The notes: a model not told the origin generated them from the sequence alone. DNA of 64,000 bases from Mesorhizobium caraganae (GCF_016836705.1 NZ_JAFCGY010000004.1:62001-126000), one strand, 5' to 3'; shown: positions 26,886 through 36,157, counted from the stretch's first letter. Program-made: numbers and translations.

Positions 26886-28463
26886 ATGACCGCCGCCCTG
26901 CATCCAGCCGAACCGCCTTTGGCAACCGATCGCGCCCGTCGTGGTGGCCGTGCGGGCAAGCGCGCCGGCGGCTCGGCGGCCTTCGAACAGCCGGCTTTCC
27001 GACAGTTGAGAAACCCGCTGACGCCGACCAAGCTGGTCTCCGACGATGAGCTGGAATCGATCCACCTCGCCTCGCTGCGCGTCTTGAGGGAAATCGGCGT
27101 CGACGTGCTGCATGACGAAGCCCGTCGCATCATGAAGGAACATGGCGCCGACGTGACCGCGGGCAGCGAGCGCGTGCGCTTCGACAGTGACATGATCCTC
27201 GATCTCATCTCGAACTGCCCGTCGGAATTCACGCTGCATGCCCGCAACCCGGCGCACGATGTCCGCTTCGGCGGCAACAATGTGATCCTGTCGATGATGG
27301 CCTCGGCGCCGAACTGCTCCGACCTCGATCGCGGCCGCCGCCCGGGCAACCAGCAGGACTACCGCAACTTCCTGCGCCTGGCGCAGATGCACAACATCCT
27401 GAACTGCACCGGCGGCTATCCGGTCGAGCCGACCGACATCCACCCGTCGGTGCGCCACCTCGAATGCATCCGCGACCTCGCCACGCTAACCGACAAGGTG
27501 TTTCACATCTATTCGCTCGGCAAAGAACGCAACGTCGACGGCATCGAGATCGCCAGGATCGCGCGCGGCATCAGCCACGAGCAGATGCTGGAAGAGCCGT
27601 CCGTCTTCACCATCATCAACACCAATTCGCCGCTCAAGCTCGACGTGCCGATGATGGAAGGCATCATCCAGATGTCGAGCAAGGGCCAGGTCGTCGTCGT
27701 CACGCCCTTCACCCTGTCGGGCGCGATGGCGCCGGTCACCATCGCCGGCGCGCTTGTGCAGCAGAATGCCGAGGCACTGTCCGGCATCGCCTTCGCCCAG
27801 ATGGTGCGCAAGGGCGCGCCGGTCGGCTATGGCGGCTTCACCTCCAATGTCGACATGAAGTCCGGTTCACCGGCCTTCGGCACACCCGAATACATGAAGG
27901 CACAGCTGGTCGGCGGCCAGCTTGCCCGCCGCTACAAGATCCCCTACCGCACCTCCAACACCTGCGCCGCCAACACCGTCGACGCGCAGGCCGCCTATGA
28001 AAGCGTGTTTTCGCTGTGGGGCGCCATCCAGGGCGGCGGCAATCTGATGATGCACGGCGCCGGCTGGCTCGAAGGCGGCCTGCGCTGCTCCTACGAAAAA
28101 ACCATTCTCGATATCGACCTGTTGCAGATGGTGGCGGAGTTCCTGACCCCGCTCGACCTCTCCGAAGAGGCGCTCGGCTTCGACGCCATCCAGTCTGTCG
28201 GCCCCGGCGGCCATTTCTTCGGCACCCAGCACACGCAGGACCGCTACAAGAACGCCTTCTACTCGCCCATCCTCTCCGACTGGCGCAATTTCGAAACCTG
28301 GGCCGAAGCCGGCTCTCCGACCGCATTGGAAAAGGCCAACAAGGTGTGGAAGGAACGGCTGGCGTCCTACGAGGAACCCTATATGGACCCGGCGATCCGC
28401 GAAGAGCTCAACGACTTCGTCGAAAAGCGCCGCTCCGAAGGCGGCGCGCCGACCGATTTCTGA
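26886..28463 (+). CDS. MttB-family (COG5598) amine methyltransferase, non-pyrrolysine, paralogue 1
   Basis: A 525-residue TIM-barrel protein of the trimethylamine/glycine-betaine methyltransferase superfamily, which moves a methyl group from a quaternary or tertiary amine to a corrinoid protein. Family segments include VVVTPFTLSGAMAPVTIAG (near residue 280) and GAGWLEGGLRCSYEK (near 400). No in-frame amber codon interrupts it, so it is not a pyrrolysine enzyme and resembles MtgB, MtpB or MtcB-type proteins (glycine betaine, proline betaine, carnitine). ATG 26886 follows GAGGA. The FAD/GcvT dehydrogenase gene begins 74 nt downstream. The substrate is unknown. Confidence 0.85.
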   Translation: MTAALHPAEPPLATDRARRGGRAGKRAGGSAAFEQPAFRQLRNPLTPTKLVSDDELESIHLASLRVLREIGVDVLHDEARRIMKEHGADVTAGSERVRFDSDMILDLISNCPSEFTLHARNPAHDVRFGGNNVILSMMASAPNCSDLDRGRRPGNQQDYRNFLRLAQMHNILNCTGGYPVEPTDIHPSVRHLECIRDLATLTDKVFHIYSLGKERNVDGIEIARIARGISHEQMLEEPSVFTIINTNSPLKLDVPMMEGIIQMSSKGQVVVVTPFTLSGAMAPVTIAGALVQQNAEALSGIAFAQMVRKGAPVGYGGFTSNVDMKSGSPAFGTPEYMKAQLVGGQLARRYKIPYRTSNTCAANTVDAQAAYESVFSLWGAIQGGGNLMMHGAGWLEGGLRCSYEKTILDIDLLQMVAEFLTPLDLSEEALGFDAIQSVGPGGHFFGTQHTQDRYKNAFYSPILSDWRNFETWAEAGSPTALEKANKVWKERLASYEEPYMDPAIREELNDFVEKRRSEGGAPTDF

Positions 28464-28537
28464 TCGATGCCGCTCAGCGTCTGTCTCGCCGCTGACCCAA
28501 CACCTGATTCAATTTACGCAAAAACGGATCTACCTGT

Positions 28538-31108
28538 ATGAAATCTCACGTCAAAGCAGTTGTCATTGGCGGCGGCGTCGTCGGCTGCTCGGTTCTCTAC
28601 CATTTGGCCAAGGCCGGCTGGACCGACATCATGCTGATCGAGCGTTCGGAGCTGACCTCCGGTTCGTCCTGGCATGCGGCGGGCGGTTTCCACACGCTGA
28701 ACGGCGACCCAAACGTCGCCAAGCTCCAGGCTTACACAGTCCAGCTCTACAAGGAGATCGAGGAAATCTCCGGCCAGTCCTGCTCGCTGCATCTGACCGG
28801 CGGCGTGATGATGGCCGATACGCCGGAGCGCATGGATTTTCTGCGCCTGGCCCATGCCAAGGGCCGCTATCTCGGCATGGACACCGAGCTGATCACACCC
28901 TCCGAAGCCAAGGCGATGTTCCCGCTGATGGACGAGACGAATTTCGTCGGCGCCATGTGGGATCCGGTCGAAGGCCATCTCGACCCCTCCGGCACCACCA
29001 TCGCCTATTCCAAGGCAGCCAAGAAACTCGGCGCCGAGATCGTGCTGCGCAACCGCGTCGTCGACCTGACCCAGCAGCCTGATGGCACCTGGAACGTCGT
29101 CACCGAACAGGGCACGGTGCATGCCGAGCATGTCGTCAATTGCGGCGGCCTGTGGGCGCGCGAAATCGGCCGTATGGTCGGCGTCGAACTGCCGGTGCTG
29201 GCGATGGAGCATATGTACCTGCTCACCGAGCCGATGCCGGAGGTCGAGGAGTTCAACAAGTCGACCGGCCGCGAGATGATCGGCGTGCTCGACTTCAAGG
29301 GCGAGATCTACACCCGCCAGGAGCGCAACGGCATCCTGCTCGGCACCTATGAAAAGGCCTGCAAGCCGTGGTCGCCGGTCAACACGCCGTGGGACTTCGG
29401 CCATGAATTGCTGCCGCCGGATCTCGACCGCATCGCGCCGTCTCTGGAGATCGGCTTCAAGCATTTCCCCGGCATCGAGAAGGCCGGCATCAAGCAGATC
29501 ATCAACGGCCCCTTCACCTTCGCGCTCGACGGCAATCCGCTGGTCGGCCCGGTGCAGGGCCTGACCAATTTCTGGTGCGCCTGCGCCGTCATGGCCGGCT
29601 TCAGCCAGGGCGGCGGCGTCGGCCTCGCACTGTCCAACTGGATGGTGTATGGCGATCCCGGCTTCGACGTCTGGGGCATGGATGTCGCCCGCTTCGGCGA
29701 GTGGGCCGGCCTGCGCTACACCAACGCCAAGGTGCGCGAAAACTATTCGCGCCGCTTCTCCATCCGCTTCCCCAACGAGGAACTGCCAGCCGCGCGCCCC
29801 GCGCAGACGACGCCGCTCTATGACACCATGCTGGCCAACAACGCCGTCATGGGCGACAGCTGGGGCCTCGAAACCCCGTTGTGGTTTGCTCCAAAAGGCA
29901 AGGAGCCTAAGGACATCGTCTCCTTCCACCGCTCCAACGATTTCGGCCCTATCGGCGAGGAAGTCCGTGCCACGCGTGAGAAGGTCGGCATCACCGAGAT
30001 CGCCAACTTCGCCAAATACGAAGTGTCGGGACCTGCGGCTGAGGATTTCCTCAACCGGCTGATGACCAACCGCATGCCGAAGATCGGCCGCATCGTGCTG
30101 ACGCCGATGATCAACGAATTCGGCAAGCTGATCGGCGACTTCACCATCGCCAAGGCCGGCGAGGACCGCTTCATGATCTGGGGCTCGTCCGCGGCGCAGA
30201 AATACCATATGCGCTGGTTCGAAAAGCACCTGCCTAAGGATGGGTCGGTGCGCATCCACCGCTTCGACCAGACGCTGGTCGGTCTCTCCATCGCCGGGCC
30301 GAAATCGCGCGACCTGCTGCAGAAGTTGGTCGATGTCGACATCTCGACCAAGGCCTTCCGCTTCATGGACTTCCGCGAAATGGCGGTCGGCGGCGCGCCC
30401 TGCATGGTCAACCGCATCACCTACACCGGCGATCTCGGCTACGAGATCTGGATGGCGCCGGCCTATCAGCGTCTGGTCTACAAGGCCATCAAGGACGCTG
30501 GCGAGGAGTTCGGCCTGGTCGATTTCGGCATGCGCGCGCTGCTGTCGATGCGCCTGGAAAAGAACTTCCCGACATGGTTCCGCGAGCTGCGGCCGATCTA
30601 CGGGCCGTTCGAAGGCTCGATGGACCGCTTCATCAAGCTGGAGAAGAACGACTTCATCGGTCGCGAGGCCGCCGCCAAGGAACAGGCGGAAGGGCCGAAG
30701 CTGCGCCGCGTCTCGTTTATCGTCGATGCGACCGATGCGGATGTGATGGGTGACGAGCCGATCTGGGCCAAGGTCAGCAAGGACTATGGCACGGTTGAAA
30801 AGCCGCATGGTTACGGCGCGCCGCGCTTCGACACAGCGGGCAAGGAAGTCCGCGGCTCGAAAGCGGCGGAAGGGGCTTCGGCCGTGCGCGGCATCGTCGA
30901 TGGCGACTGGCGGGTGGTCGGCTGGGTCACCTCGGGCGGCTATGCGCATTCCGTGCAGAAATCGATGGCGCAAGGCTATGTGCCGGCTGCGCTTGCCGAG
31001 GACGAAAGTGCTGGCCTGTTCGAGATCGAGATCCTCGGCCATCGGCGTTCCGCCCGCATCAATGTCGAGGCGCCCTTCGATCCGAGCGGCGAGAAGATGC
31101 GGACCTAA
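28538..31108 (+). CDS. FAD-dependent oxidoreductase with GcvT domain (dimethylglycine/sarcosine dehydrogenase-like)
   Basis: An 856-residue two-domain enzyme. The N-terminal half is an amine oxidase with dinucleotide motif VVIGGGVVGCSVLYHL; the His in SSWHAAGG (near residue 48) matches the covalent flavin site of dimethylglycine dehydrogenase. The C-terminal half is a GcvT aminomethyltransferase-like folate domain (GMRALLSMRLEKNF near 665). Such enzymes remove an N-methyl group oxidatively and hand it to tetrahydrofolate as methylene-THF. It lies directly after mttB-1, so it may act on the secondary or tertiary amine left by MttB. The precise amine is not determined. Confidence 0.87.
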   Translation: MKSHVKAVVIGGGVVGCSVLYHLAKAGWTDIMLIERSELTSGSSWHAAGGFHTLNGDPNVAKLQAYTVQLYKEIEEISGQSCSLHLTGGVMMADTPERMDFLRLAHAKGRYLGMDTELITPSEAKAMFPLMDETNFVGAMWDPVEGHLDPSGTTIAYSKAAKKLGAEIVLRNRVVDLTQQPDGTWNVVTEQGTVHAEHVVNCGGLWAREIGRMVGVELPVLAMEHMYLLTEPMPEVEEFNKSTGREMIGVLDFKGEIYTRQERNGILLGTYEKACKPWSPVNTPWDFGHELLPPDLDRIAPSLEIGFKHFPGIEKAGIKQIINGPFTFALDGNPLVGPVQGLTNFWCACAVMAGFSQGGGVGLALSNWMVYGDPGFDVWGMDVARFGEWAGLRYTNAKVRENYSRRFSIRFPNEELPAARPAQTTPLYDTMLANNAVMGDSWGLETPLWFAPKGKEPKDIVSFHRSNDFGPIGEEVRATREKVGITEIANFAKYEVSGPAAEDFLNRLMTNRMPKIGRIVLTPMINEFGKLIGDFTIAKAGEDRFMIWGSSAAQKYHMRWFEKHLPKDGSVRIHRFDQTLVGLSIAGPKSRDLLQKLVDVDISTKAFRFMDFREMAVGGAPCMVNRITYTGDLGYEIWMAPAYQRLVYKAIKDAGEEFGLVDFGMRALLSMRLEKNFPTWFRELRPIYGPFEGSMDRFIKLEKNDFIGREAAAKEQAEGPKLRRVSFIVDATDADVMGDEPIWAKVSKDYGTVEKPHGYGAPRFDTAGKEVRGSKAAEGASAVRGIVDGDWRVVGWVTSGGYAHSVQKSMAQGYVPAALAEDESAGLFEIEILGHRRSARINVEAPFDPSGEKMRT

Positions 31109-31109
31109 A

Positions 31110-31214
31110 GCAATTCCAGGAAAAGTGTGAAGCGGTTTTCCGTCCGGAATTGCGTAGAAACATAAAGATATAGAGCGGTGGGGCGGTTCCGTGTAACGCC
31201 GAACCGCTCTATAT
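31110..31214. repeat. composite palindromic intergenic repeat, copy 2
   Basis: The first part, arms GCAATTCC (31110-31117) and GGAATTGC (31146-31153) with nested GGAAAA/TTTTCC, matches copy 1 at 4302. The second part has perfect 12-bp arms ATATAGAGCGGT (31168-31179) and ACCGCTCTATAT (31203-31214). Both parts begin just after the stop of the FAD/GcvT gene. Confidence 0.75.
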
Positions 31215-31255
31215 CGGCGACAGCGTGCGTGAGATCGTGTAAGGGGCCATCGGCG

Positions 31256-32833
31256 GTGGCCGCAGGCTTTTCCCTCGATGAGAAGACGATCCCCTTGCAG
31301 TATCTAGAGAAATGGACGGACTGGCTGTGCGAAGGCAAGGTCGGTCCCTTCAACGCCGCGCTGGTCTGTCTCGCGGTCTATTGCCTTGTCCAGATCGTGG
31401 TGATGGCGCTGTTGTCCCACATCGTGGGAACCGGCGTCGGCGTCGACGATTCCGAACAGCTGATGTACATGCATTACCTCTGGGCCGGCTATGGCGGCTC
31501 GCAGCCGCCGCTCTATACGTGGCTTGCCCGCCTCGTCGCCGGCGTGGTCGGGACGAATATACTCGCGCTCAAGATCGTGAAGTATCTTTTGATCGGCGTG
31601 GCGCTGGCGTCGGCTTTCATCGCTGTCCGCCGTCTCGGCTATTCCAGCCGGGCTGGCGCCGCCGCCATGTTCGGCCTGTTGTTGTTTCCGCAGATGGTGT
31701 GGGAGATGCAGCATGCCCTCACCCACTCGATTGCCGCCTTCTGTTTTTCAGTGGTGCTGTTTCTAGCGCTCGTCGAACTGGTGCAACGCCGATCGCTCTT
31801 AGCTTATGTGCTTTTCGGTGTGGCTATCGCTGCCGCGATCCTGTCGAAATACAACAATGTGATTTTTCTCGCCGCGCTGATCCTGTCGACGCTTTCGCTG
31901 CGCGAAACACGCGGCGTGATCCTCAACCGCCAGTTTTTGATCAGCATGGCGGTGGCTGTGGTGCTTTGCCTGCCGACGCTCTACTGGAGCCTGACGCATA
32001 CCGACCAACTGCTGTCGCATAGCGGCGGTTTCTTCGGCGCGGCCAGGGAAAGCGGGGTGATACAGACCGCATTCGACGGAATAAGCGGGCTGGGCAGGGC
32101 GATCCTGTTTTTCGCCCTGCTGCCGGTCGGTATATTCGCAGTGGCTTTCCTCATCGCATGGAAGAGGCCCGCGCCGACCCCGCAACCGGCCCCCTGGCCC
32201 GAAAGACTGGTGTGGCGCACCATCGCCTTTGCCCTCGCCATCACCATCGTGCTCGTCCTGGCGAGCGGCGCGACGGAATTTCGCGATCGCTGGATGCTCC
32301 CCATCCTTGTCTTGCTGCCTGTCGCACTCGCCCTTCGTATGGACGCCAGGGGCGACAAGGGCAGGAAAGTGCAGGACGTCATCGTCTTTGTCGGCGCGAC
32401 GCTCGCCATCCTGGTGCTGCCGGTGACTTGGTACGCGCACCTCAATGGCGGCGACAGCCGCGGCAGCATCGTGCGTGTCGACTACAATACGCTCTACAGC
32501 CAGTTGACGGCAAACGGACCGATCCGCACCACCGTATCGAGCTGGCACTGGTTGGGAAATCTGCGCCTGGTCGACCCCGATCTCGTCGTCCTCGATGGAG
32601 AATTGCCAAACTTCGGCCAATTGCTGAAAGAGCCGGCGGTGTTCGTCACGGCAGACGACAGGGTGGGGGTCGAAGGTATCCTCAAATTGCTGGATCAGGC
32701 CGGCTACGCAGCGGATGGACCGCCGCAGCAGCTGGCCGTGCCCATGCTGTTCGGCAGCGACCCGCCCACCCGCACTGTCACCGTCACGCGCCTGAAGAAG
32801 GTGGCGACCGCGGCAGGCGCAGCACCACAATAA
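31256..32833 (+). CDS. glycosyltransferase family 39-like (ArnT/PMT-type) integral membrane protein
   Basis: A 525-residue protein with about ten to twelve hydrophobic helices and a periplasmic C-terminal domain. The first periplasmic loop carries the acidic catalytic signature VDDSEQLMYMHYLW followed by GGSQPPLYTWLAR (near residue 70), as in lipid-linked sugar transferases of the GT-C fold. It should add a sugar from a polyprenyl phosphate donor to an envelope acceptor. GTG 31256 is favoured by AAGGGG upstream; the frame also extends back into the repeat. The M24 gene follows after 20 nt. Confidence 0.75.
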   Translation: MAAGFSLDEKTIPLQYLEKWTDWLCEGKVGPFNAALVCLAVYCLVQIVVMALLSHIVGTGVGVDDSEQLMYMHYLWAGYGGSQPPLYTWLARLVAGVVGTNILALKIVKYLLIGVALASAFIAVRRLGYSSRAGAAAMFGLLLFPQMVWEMQHALTHSIAAFCFSVVLFLALVELVQRRSLLAYVLFGVAIAAAILSKYNNVIFLAALILSTLSLRETRGVILNRQFLISMAVAVVLCLPTLYWSLTHTDQLLSHSGGFFGAARESGVIQTAFDGISGLGRAILFFALLPVGIFAVAFLIAWKRPAPTPQPAPWPERLVWRTIAFALAITIVLVLASGATEFRDRWMLPILVLLPVALALRMDARGDKGRKVQDVIVFVGATLAILVLPVTWYAHLNGGDSRGSIVRVDYNTLYSQLTANGPIRTTVSSWHWLGNLRLVDPDLVVLDGELPNFGQLLKEPAVFVTADDRVGVEGILKLLDQAGYAADGPPQQLAVPMLFGSDPPTRTVTVTRLKKVATAAGAAPQ

Positions 32834-32853
32834 CATCAGCAGGGAGGCCTCGG

Positions 32854-34197
32854 GTGGAGAAGCAGGGGTTCGGTCGTCACCGCAAGATCATGCCGTTCGA
32901 GCCGGGCTCGGTCGAGGCCTTGCGCGACGCCTCGCGCCAGAAGGCGGCTTCGCTGAACCAGCACGTGCTGGGCCATGGCGCGCTGGCTGAGTCCGAATGG
33001 CAAGCGGCAGGCATCGCAGCACCCGACCTGCCAGCGATGCGTAAATACCGGCTCGAGCGCATCCGCGCTGAGCTGAAGCGCCGCGGCTATGCCGGCGCCC
33101 TGCTCTACGACCCCGTCAACATCCGCTACGCCACCGATTCGACCAACATGCAGCTATGGGTCGCGCACAACCCGACCCGCCACTGCTTCGTCGCCACCGA
33201 GGGACCGGTGGTGCTGTTCGACTATTTCTCCTGCGAGCATCTCTCCGACCATTCCGGCGTCGTCGACGAGGTGCGGCCGGCAGTGTCGTGGATGTATCTC
33301 TATGGCGGCGAGCTGACCGAGCAGAAAGTCCGCCGCTGGGCGGCCGGCATCGCCGATCTGGTCAGGCAACATGGCGGCGGCAACAGCCGCATCGCCGTCG
33401 ACCACATCAATCCCGAAGGCGTCGAGGAACTCGCCCGCCTCGGCATTGCCATCGGCAATGGCGAAGCGGTGATGGAAAATGCGCGGCTGATCAAGTCGCC
33501 CGACGAGATCCTCGCCATGCGCCGCGCCATCGTCGCCTGCGAGGCGGCGATGGGCGAGATGGAAGCGGCGCTGAAGCCGGGCATTTCCGAAAACGAACTC
33601 TGGGCCGAGTTGCATCGGGGCAACATTGCGCGCGGCGGCGAATGGATCGAAACCCGGCTGCTGACGTCGGGGCCGCGCACCAATCCATGGTTCCAGGAAT
33701 GCTCGTCACGCGTTATCGAAGCAGGCGATCTCGTCGCCTTCGACACCGACCTGATCGGCCCCTACGGCTTCTGCGCCGATCTCTCACGCACCTTCCTTTG
33801 CGGCGACGAAAGGCCGTCGAACGAGCAGCGTGACCTCTTCCGCATCGCGGCCGATCAGATCGCCCACAACACGCAACTGATGCAGCCCGGCATCTCCTTC
33901 CGTGACCTGGTCGAACGCTCCGTGGTGCCTCCGGGAGATTGCTTCCAGACCCGATACGGCGTGCTCTATCACGGCGTTGGTCTGGCCGACGAATATCCGA
34001 CCCTGCCGCATGCCAGCGACTGGACGCCGGGCACGCCTGACGGCGTGCTGGAGCCGGGCATGGTGCTGTGCGTGGAAAGCTATATCGGCAGGCTTGGCGG
34101 CCATGAGGGTGTCAAGATCGAGGAGCAGATCCTGATCACCGCTGCCGGCAACGAGCAGCTTTCAACCTATCCGTTGGATGCGAGGCTGCTCGGCTAG
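32854..34197 (+). CDS. M24-family metallohydrolase-like protein resembling DMSP lyase DddP
   Basis: A 447-residue pita-bread-fold protein. All six metal-site positions of DddP-type enzymes appear: FDTDLIG (two Asp), CADLSRTF (Asp), YHGVGLADE (His), CVESYIG (Glu) and KIEEQILIT (Glu). Flanking blocks NIRYATDSTNMQLW and SGPRTNPWFQEC are also of the DddP type and unlike ordinary Xaa-Pro aminopeptidases. DddP releases dimethyl sulfide and acrylate from DMSP, but close relatives of unknown activity exist. GTG 32854 is preceded by AGGGAGG at 6 nt. The 3' end overlaps the convergent gene by 36 nt. Confidence 0.7.
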   Translation: MEKQGFGRHRKIMPFEPGSVEALRDASRQKAASLNQHVLGHGALAESEWQAAGIAAPDLPAMRKYRLERIRAELKRRGYAGALLYDPVNIRYATDSTNMQLWVAHNPTRHCFVATEGPVVLFDYFSCEHLSDHSGVVDEVRPAVSWMYLYGGELTEQKVRRWAAGIADLVRQHGGGNSRIAVDHINPEGVEELARLGIAIGNGEAVMENARLIKSPDEILAMRRAIVACEAAMGEMEAALKPGISENELWAELHRGNIARGGEWIETRLLTSGPRTNPWFQECSSRVIEAGDLVAFDTDLIGPYGFCADLSRTFLCGDERPSNEQRDLFRIAADQIAHNTQLMQPGISFRDLVERSVVPPGDCFQTRYGVLYHGVGLADEYPTLPHASDWTPGTPDGVLEPGMVLCVESYIGRLGGHEGVKIEEQILITAAGNEQLSTYPLDARLLG

Positions 34198-34989
34198 ACC
34201 GGCCAGGGCTTCGCGCAGCGCCCTGACTGTTTTTTCCGGCGTCGTCATGGCGGTGATGTAGGGCAGGCCTTTGCGCCGCGCCGTCCAGCCGACAACAGCG
34301 ACCTTGCGTGCCGCTGACTCGAAACGCTGCGCCAGCGCCCAGCTCTCACAGTCGATCGCGGCGATATCCGCCTTGCCCTCGGCAACCGCGACGATCGAAC
34401 CGCGATGGCCGCCACTCTCGCTGCGCGACGAGAAGATATCGAGGCTTTCGCCGGCCGCTTGCAGGTCTCGCGTCAGCCCAATGACGCCCGACATCGAATC
34501 GAGACTGTTGAAGGTGAAGCGCTTGCCACGCATGAGATCGAGCGGCAGCAAGGCTTTGCCGGCCGCAGGCGACCGAACCTGTGGCCCCTCGCCTGTCCGC
34601 ATCACCAGCGCGCTCGAATAGAGTTCGCCCTGACCGCCCTCGTAAGCGTCGTAGCTCGGCTGCCCGATCACCTGCACCTGCCTGGACAGGCCCAGCTCCA
34701 TCGGCCCCCAGCAGGTCTGCGCGAACAGCAGCGCCGGATGCAGCCAGAGCTGGTGATAGTCGAGTTCGTTCGGCGGCAGCGTTACCGGATCGGGCGCGAT
34801 AAGTCTGCCCTCGGCGTCGTGGATGCCGCCCGGCACCTGCGGCAGGTCACCATTGCGGCGCACGATAGCCTGCGGCGCATCGATGCCCTTTTGCCTGAAC
34901 GCCTCGCGCAATCCTGCCCATTGCGCGTCGACCTCGTCGCGCACCTCTGGCCAGTCATACATCGGCAAAGCCGCAACCAAGTCACTCAT
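34162..34989 (-). CDS. PhnD/SsuA/transferrin-type substrate-binding protein without signal peptide
   Basis: A 275-residue protein of the type II periplasmic-binding fold, with the GQPSYDAYEGGQGELYSSALV region near residue 110 and DIAAIDCESWAL near 215. This is the usual form of phosphonate/thiamine-pyrimidine-like binding proteins. The N-terminus (MSDLVAALPMYDWPEV) is not hydrophobic enough for a signal peptide, so a cytoplasmic or sensing role is possible. No transporter partners are adjacent. It is convergent with the DddP-like gene and overlaps its last 36 nt. Confidence 0.75.
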   Translation of the reverse strand: MSDLVAALPMYDWPEVRDEVDAQWAGLREAFRQKGIDAPQAIVRRNGDLPQVPGGIHDAEGRLIAPDPVTLPPNELDYHQLWLHPALLFAQTCWGPMELGLSRQVQVIGQPSYDAYEGGQGELYSSALVMRTGEGPQVRSPAAGKALLPLDLMRGKRFTFNSLDSMSGVIGLTRDLQAAGESLDIFSSRSESGGHRGSIVAVAEGKADIAAIDCESWALAQRFESAARKVAVVGWTARRKGLPYITAMTTPEKTVRALREALAGLAEQPRIQRIG

Positions 34990-35081
34990 GCCGACACCCA
35001 ATCATCATGTCTCAGGAAAGGATCGCAAAAACGCGGCGTCCAACCAGAATTGGCCGACACGGGTCCTGGGATGCCCCGAAA

Positions 35082-36092
35082 TTATTCCTTTGGCGGCTCG
35101 GCGGGAACCGGCGCGCTGCCGAGCCCGCTAATGCTGCGCGCCCTGACGCGCGGCTTGAACGCCCTGCCCGGCTCGGCCTGGCGGCGCAGCACCGGGTGCA
35201 CGATCGGCTCCTTGGCCTTGAAGGCGTAGGCTTTGATCAGCGCAAAATAATTCGGGTAGGCATAGCCATTGTTCATCCGCAGCCACTCGTCGCGGCGGTC
35301 GCGAAACAGCTTCGGCAGCTTGTACCAGGCCACCGTCGGGGTCTTGTGATGGACGAAGTGCAGATTGTTGTTGAGGAACAAGAACGACAGCGGCGAGCGC
35401 TCGATGATCACCGTGCGGCCCTCCGGGTGCTCGGACCACTGATGCTCGGCGAAGGTGCGGACAGCAATCAGCGACTGGCCGAGCCAGACCGGCACCAGAA
35501 TGTAGAGCCATACGGGAATGCCGAAGCCGAACTGCACGACCGGCAGCACGATGGCGAGACCGATCGCATGCAGCAGCCATGCCTTGCCGATCACCTTGTC
35601 GCCGGCAATCATGTGCTTGGCGTCGTCGATGAAGAAACCGATGCAGGACAACCAGGGGCCGAGAAAGAAACGGCCGACCATGGTGTTGTTGATCTTGAGC
35701 AGGAATTTCATCGTCGGCGGCAGATCGTCATGCATCCACAGCGCCTGGTAATAGCTCTCGGGATCGTCGAGCGGATCGGTCAGTCGCTCGTCGGCGTGGT
35801 GGCGCAAATGAAGCGTCTTGAAGCGACGGAACGGCCAGACCAGGCCGATCGGCAGGAAGACGAAGGCTTCATTGATCAGCGCGCTGCGCGTCGGATGGCC
35901 ATGCAGCACTTCGTGCATGATTGACGACTGCAGGGCCAGGATGAAGCCGAGGAGAATGAGAGCCAGGATCGGATAAGAGGGCCAGAACAGCAGACCGACA
36001 GCAACCCATGTTCCGTAACAGAAGAAAGCGAGGACCACGGTCGGCCATTCGATGGCCGCTGCGTTGCGTCGCTTGATGCTCTTGTCTGCCAT
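35082..36092 (-). CDS. membrane fatty acid desaturase
   Basis: A 336-residue integral membrane di-iron enzyme. The three His boxes are complete: HEVLHGH (near residue 63), HLRHH (near 97) and HFVHH (near 245). About four transmembrane helices are predicted. It should introduce a double bond into membrane acyl chains. ATG 36092 is used; GTG 36104 with AAGGA just upstream is an alternative. It is divergent from an XRE-type regulator, with two palindromes between them, so the regulator probably controls it. Confidence 0.88.
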   Translation of the reverse strand: MADKSIKRRNAAAIEWPTVVLAFFCYGTWVAVGLLFWPSYPILALILLGFILALQSSIMHEVLHGHPTRSALINEAFVFLPIGLVWPFRRFKTLHLRHHADERLTDPLDDPESYYQALWMHDDLPPTMKFLLKINNTMVGRFFLGPWLSCIGFFIDDAKHMIAGDKVIGKAWLLHAIGLAIVLPVVQFGFGIPVWLYILVPVWLGQSLIAVRTFAEHQWSEHPEGRTVIIERSPLSFLFLNNNLHFVHHKTPTVAWYKLPKLFRDRRDEWLRMNNGYAYPNYFALIKAYAFKAKEPIVHPVLRRQAEPGRAFKPRVRARSISGLGSAPVPAEPPKE

Positions 36093-36133
36093 GCTATCGA
36101 CCACTGTCCTTCAGTCGCCGGAACCCCAATTGG

Positions 36134-36157
36134 CTCCTGACAGCATAGTGTCAGGAG
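36134..36157. promoter_or_regulatory. palindromic operator candidate near the desaturase start
   Basis: Perfect 9-bp arms CTCCTGACA and TGTCAGGAG with a 6-nt spacer, 42-65 nt upstream of the desaturase start at 36092. Confidence 0.55.

Noticed and set aside
26886..28463. Pyrrolysine-dependent trimethylamine methyltransferase
   Set aside because: No in-frame TAG codon interrupts either MttB gene, so a Pyl enzyme is not supported.
28514..31042. 842-codon open frame antisense to the FAD/GcvT gene
   Set aside because: Long antisense frames are usual in GC-rich DNA; its product has no recognisable domain and the plus-strand protein is clear.
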